Source: Sinorhizobium shofinae (GTDB lineage Bacteria; Pseudomonadota; Alphaproteobacteria; Rhizobiales; Rhizobiaceae). From it: 64,000 nucleotides of DNA. Location: assembly GCA_001704765.1 (NCBI GenBank), contig MBFK01000004.1, positions 62,001 to 126,000 of the forward strand, in the 5' to 3' direction. Under the pieces are notes generated by a model. That model was not told where the DNA came from. It ran no database searches and was given only the letters and a program-made list of their open reading frames with translations. The number at the start of each line of letters is the position of its first letter. Position 1 is the first letter of the stretch. Positions 61,110 through 64,000 of the stretch are shown piece by piece. The position numbers were made by a program, and so were the translations under genes.

Positions 61110-61907
61110 TCACGACGCTTCGCTGAACCACCTGAGCGACATGCAGGAAAGCCCGGCGTCGATCTTGCCGATCTCCGTCGTCTTCAATGGCACGACGCCG
61201 TAGCCTGCCTTGTCGAGCATCTCGATCGTGCGCGGGAAATCGGAGCCGACCATCACCACGTCGTTGACGCGTAACGCATTGGCGGCCGGTTCTTCGCCAT
61301 CCGGGATGATCATCTGCCTGAAGTTCTTGAAGACGCCCGAGCGCGCCAGGCGGTTGGTGGAGAGCACTGTTTCATCGTCGAGCAGCGAGCAATCGGTCTT
61401 GAAGTGGAGGACGCCCTCCGGTGTGGCGACAATTTCGCTCTTGCGGCCGAGTTTGTCGAGGCAGGCCCGCAGCGCCACGGCCCCTGCCCTGTCGGTGCGG
61501 GCCGAAAGACCAATCATCACGCTTTCGCGCGTTGTCAGCACGTCGCCGCCGTCGGCGTAGCCCGCCGGCAGATCGAGGACCGTGTGGAACATCTCGCGGA
61601 GCGTCGGCGCGATTTCCTGGGTTTCCCGAACGCGCGCGGCGGCACCAGGGCGCAGAACGATCGCACCTTCGGTGAAGACGAGCGCCGGGTCTTCGACGAA
61701 GACCGAGTCCGGGAAGGCCTCGAGTGGCGGTAGCACCGTTGCCTTCACGCCAGCGTCACGCATTGCCTCCAAATAGGCATCGTGTTCAGCCTTGACGCCA
61801 TCATAGGTCGGGCTGCCGCGATCCTCCGCGCGCAATCCGTCGACGACGGAGCGCGAAGGAGTGCGCACGATGATGGAATTGAAATGGTAGACCGGACGCG
61901 ATGTCAT
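61110..61907 (-). CDS. Dimethylargininase (DDAH)-like amidinotransferase-fold hydrolase
   Basis: 265 residues. Splits N-omega-methylated arginine into citrulline and methylamine, or a close relative. Substrate and catalytic motifs: PDSVFVEDPALVF, GYADGGDVLTT, catalytic His in GVLHFKTDCSLLDD, and nucleophile Cys255 in AGLSCMSLRW. This size and layout match bacterial DDAH. Arginine deiminase-like activity on other guanidines cannot be excluded. Convergent with the flavoprotein gene. Possibly cotranscribed after the OsmC gene 21 bases upstream. Confidence 0.88.
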   Translation of the reverse strand: MTSRPVYHFNSIIVRTPSRSVVDGLRAEDRGSPTYDGVKAEHDAYLEAMRDAGVKATVLPPLEAFPDSVFVEDPALVFTEGAIVLRPGAAARVRETQEIAPTLREMFHTVLDLPAGYADGGDVLTTRESVMIGLSARTDRAGAVALRACLDKLGRKSEIVATPEGVLHFKTDCSLLDDETVLSTNRLARSGVFKNFRQMIIPDGEEPAANALRVNDVVMVGSDFPRTIEMLDKAGYGVVPLKTTEIGKIDAGLSCMSLRWFSEAS

Positions 61908-61928
61908 CGAGAACCTGTTCCCTCTAAG

Positions 61929-62357
61929 TTAACCGGAGACCTTACTTGCGAATTCCGGATGGCCGCGCAGCGTATTGCTAACCGTGCAGATTTCGGCTTC
62001 CGCCGCTTCGGCAATGGCGTGACGCACCGCGTCGTCGAAATCGCCTCTGATGACGAATTCGATGTCAAAGCGCGCCACGCGCGACGGCTCGTCATGCGCC
62101 TTTTCGCCAGTTACCTTGGCGGAGACTTCGACGAGCCTGTCGAGCACGCCGAAGCGGCTTGCGGCGATCCGCGCACTGAGCACCAGGCAGCTTGCGAGCG
62201 ATGCGTAGAGAAGGTCGAGGGGGCCAAAACCGGCCTGCGATGGACCGGTGGCGATGTCGAGCGCACCGCCGGTAACTGACGTCACGCGCGGGAAACCGGT
62301 CCGCCCGACGACCGCGGTCGCGCCCGCCTCCCTCGTCTTCACTTTGAGCTCGGCCAT
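61929..62357 (-). CDS. OsmC family protein
   Basis: 142 residues from ATG 62357 (MAELKVKTREAG). OsmC/Ohr-like fold with the two conserved cysteines: one in YASLASCLVLSARIAA, the other in AEAEICTVSNTLRG. Family members reduce organic hydroperoxides or have general stress roles. The in-frame extension to 62402 has no homology and is rejected. Precedes the DDAH gene by 21 bases. Confidence 0.85.
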   Translation of the reverse strand: MAELKVKTREAGATAVVGRTGFPRVTSVTGGALDIATGPSQAGFGPLDLLYASLASCLVLSARIAASRFGVLDRLVEVSAKVTGEKAHDEPSRVARFDIEFVIRGDFDDAVRHAIAEAAEAEICTVSNTLRGHPEFASKVSG

Positions 62358-62495
62358 CGGGCGTTTCCTCATCCAGCTGCAGCGAAGGCAATATTCCAGC
62401 AATTTCGGGATTCGGCCATGGAGGTCAAAGTCGATTTCCAGACCGATGACTCGGGCTCTGCGACGGCACGGCTGGCGTCGGCAGGTACGCCACTT

Positions 62496-63587
62496 TCACC
62501 GCCCGACAGCTTCTCCGGTATTTTTCAGGAAGAAATGAACCTTCGTCATGTCGATCGGCACCTCGATCACGTCATCCGGTGAAATGCGCGCCGCGGCGTG
62601 CACCTGTGCGGTGAACGAGGCCGATCCTACTTTTCCGATCACCAGCGTGTGGGGGCCGAGCGGCTCGATATCACGCACTTGCAGTTTGATCTTCGGGAGA
62701 CCTGCATCGGTAGCAATTGTGTGCTCGGGCCGGATGCCGAGCACGACCGCCTCGCCGATATGAGGACGAAGCTTCAGCGCCAGATCTTGCGGGAGCGGAA
62801 AGGCGACACCGCCGGGCGCCCGGAACGAGAGCCCTGCTTCGCCGCGTTCGAGGATGCCCTCGATGAAATTCATACTCGGTGCGCCGATGAAGGCGGCAAC
62901 AAAGAGATTGGCAGGCGCTTCATAGAGGGTGATCGGATCAGCAGCCTGTTCGATGCGCCCCTGGTTCATCACCACGACACGGTCCGCCATGGTCATCGCC
63001 TCGACCTGGTCATGCGTCACATAGACGGCCGTGGTCTGGAGCCGCCGGTGCAGCAGTTTGATCTCGGTGCGCATTTCGATCCTGAGCTTTGCGTCGAGGT
63101 TCGACAGCGGCTCATCGAAAAGGAAAACGTCCGGCTGACGGACGATCGCCCGGCCGATCGCGACGCGCTGCCTCTGGCCGCCGGAGAGCGCGCTGGGCTT
63201 GCGGTTGAGATAGGCTCCGAGGTTCAGGATACGGGCGGCTTCCGCCACGGATTTTTCGATGTCGCTCTTCGGCGTGCCGCGAACCTTCATGCCGTAGCCG
63301 ATGTTCTCGGCGACCGTCATATGCGGATAGAGGGCGTAGTTCTGGAACACCATCGAGCAATTGCGCAGGCCGGGCCTAATATCCGTGACATCCCGTTCGC
63401 CGATCCGGATCGTGCCGGAAGACGCTGTCTCCAACCCGGCAATCATTCGAAGCGTCGTCGTCTTGCCGCAGCCGGAGGGGCCGACGAGAACGACGAACTC
63501 GCGGTCGGCGATCGAAAGATCGAGCGGCGGAATGACCGTAACGCTGCCGAAGGATTTGGTAACTTGCTCCAGGCGGACCTGCGACAT
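62496..63587 (-). CDS. Carbohydrate ABC transporter ATP-binding protein (UgpC/MsmK type)
   Basis: 363 residues. Walker [17 protein letters not shown]-loop [12 protein letters not shown], signature [15 protein letters not shown], Walker [12 protein letters not shown], switch [15 protein letters not shown] and the C-terminal TOBE region (LGIRPEHTIATDA). It follows a binding-protein gene 120 bases upstream with a hairpin between. No permease gene lies between them, so the permeases must be upstream of the binding protein, outside the window. Confidence 0.93.
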   Translation of the reverse strand: MSQVRLEQVTKSFGSVTVIPPLDLSIADREFVVLVGPSGCGKTTTLRMIAGLETASSGTIRIGERDVTDIRPGLRNCSMVFQNYALYPHMTVAENIGYGMKVRGTPKSDIEKSVAEAARILNLGAYLNRKPSALSGGQRQRVAIGRAIVRQPDVFLFDEPLSNLDAKLRIEMRTEIKLLHRRLQTTAVYVTHDQVEAMTMADRVVVMNQGRIEQAADPITLYEAPANLFVAAFIGAPSMNFIEGILERGEAGLSFRAPGGVAFPLPQDLALKLRPHIGEAVVLGIRPEHTIATDAGLPKIKLQVRDIEPLGPHTLVIGKVGSASFTAQVHAAARISPDDVIEVPIDMTKVHFFLKNTGEAVGR

Positions 63588-63675
63588 TCAAATGCCTTTC
63601 TCAAGACCCCAAGGTCAAAACCGGGGAATGCACTGCGAAAGTGGGGCGCCGACTGCGTCCGACGCCCATGTGATG

Positions 63676-63699
63676 CCCGCTCCGGATGGCCGGAGCGGG
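63676..63699 (-). other. Stem-loop after the truncated binding-protein gene
   Basis: CCCGCTCCGG and CCGGAGCGGG form a perfect 10-bp stem with an ATGG loop, eight bases past the binding-protein stop. Third case in this window of a hairpin just behind an ABC binding-protein gene. Confidence 0.6.
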
Positions 63700-63706
63700 T
63701 CATCGA

Positions 63707-64000
63707 TTATAATTTCTGCTGCAGGCCCATCGACGAGCGATAGGCAGCAAGCTGCTTGTCGCGGCCGAACTCGTCCGTCAGCTTGTTCCATTGCTCGGCC
63801 ACCGTATCGAGCGCCTGCTGCGGCGTTACCTCGCCCGCGAGAGCCTTGGAGAGTTCGATCTCGAGCACCTCCGTATAAGAGAAATACCCGGGCAGACGCA
63901 TGTCGAGAGCGATATTCTTGGCAGTGACCGCTTCCTTCTGCGCGCCGAGATATTCCTTCGCTTCGCGCTCGGAGAAGATCTTCGACCAGAGTTCGAGATT
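63707..64000 (-). CDS. ABC transporter substrate-binding protein (family 1), C-terminal part
   Basis: The last 97 codons of a minus-strand gene entering from beyond base 64000. It reads LWSKIFSEREAKEYLGAQKE, a YFSYTEVLEIELSKALAGEV helix and VAEQWNKLTDEFGRDKQLAA, typical of the C-terminus of family-1 extracellular sugar-binding proteins. Cotranscribed with the downstream ATPase. Ligand unknown. Confidence 0.85.
   Translation of the reverse strand, partial: NLELWSKIFSEREAKEYLGAQKEAVTAKNIALDMRLPGYFSYTEVLEIELSKALAGEVTPQQALDTVAEQWNKLTDEFGRDKQLAAYRSSMGLQQKL

Noticed and set aside
1..64000. CRISPR arrays, tRNA/rRNA genes, intact insertion sequences
   Set aside because: None seen by reading; no repeated spacer-like units, no tRNA cloverleaf recognised, only fragments of mobile genes.

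Overview
The window looks like a replicon of a fast-growing rhizobium, most probably Sinorhizobium/Ensifer. The reasons are the GC-rich coding sequence, a RIME-type intergenic palindrome at 15.7 kb, and an order of genes (exopolysaccharide/MsbA-type exporter cluster, gabTD, pta-ackA operon, htpG, phosphate/phosphonate transporter, hut operon) that, from memory, resembles the S. meliloti pSymB megaplasmid. The species cannot be fixed from sequence reading alone. No rRNA, tRNA, CRISPR array, intact insertion sequence or replication origin was seen.

Layout. 1-3.9 kb (minus): acyltransferase, two family-2 glycosyltransferases and the N-terminal part of an ABC exporter, overlapping one another; a surface-glycan unit. 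4.3-8.2 kb: an unusual MerR+XRE+cupin regulator divergent from gabT-gabD (GABA shunt). 8.2-13.4 kb (minus): a DUF3141 alpha/beta hydrolase, phosphotransacylase, acetate kinase and enoyl-ACP reductase, preceded by a FixK/FNR-like box. 13.8-15.7 kb: htpG. 15.8-19.3 kb: a class III CoA-transferase and glutaryl-CoA dehydrogenase with a divergent LysR gene, a glutarate degradation unit. 19.4-24.6 kb: a D-arginine-dehydrogenase-like flavoprotein, a B12-binding radical SAM protein and a cupredoxin, set among broken pieces of mttB-like methyltransferase, serine recombinase and NRAMP genes.

24.65-31.8 kb (plus): phnC-D-E1-E2, a DUF1045 (2H phosphoesterase) gene, phnM and phnN, behind a Pho box and closed by a strong terminator; the C-P lyase core genes phnGHIJK are not here. 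31.9-37.3 kb (plus): hutI-hutH-hutG-hutU behind a TGTATATACA HutC-type operator, but with no hutC in the window.

37.6-54.9 kb is the least explained region. It has a minus operon RidA-RpiR-SDR-GH20 hexosaminidase-MlrC; a plus pair NTF2-like protein-second MlrC; a LysR gene divergent from RidA-class V aminotransferase-like protein-atypical SDR; and a minus operon of Gfo/Idh/MocA oxidoreductase, carbohydrate ABC importer and GNAT acetyltransferase. The RidA and oxidoreductase operons share an ATTTTCGT-containing motif and TGAAA/TTTCA dyads in their promoters, suggesting one RpiR regulon. I infer an uncharacterised catabolic route for an N-acetyl-amino-sugar or amino-acid/peptide conjugate; the substrate is unknown.

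55.0-58.9 kb (minus) is a yehZYXW-type osmolyte importer. 59.2-64.0 kb has a DUF4126 membrane protein coupled to a mercuric-reductase-like flavoprotein, a dimethylargininase, an OsmC protein, and the ATPase and truncated binding protein of another carbohydrate ABC importer that runs off the window.
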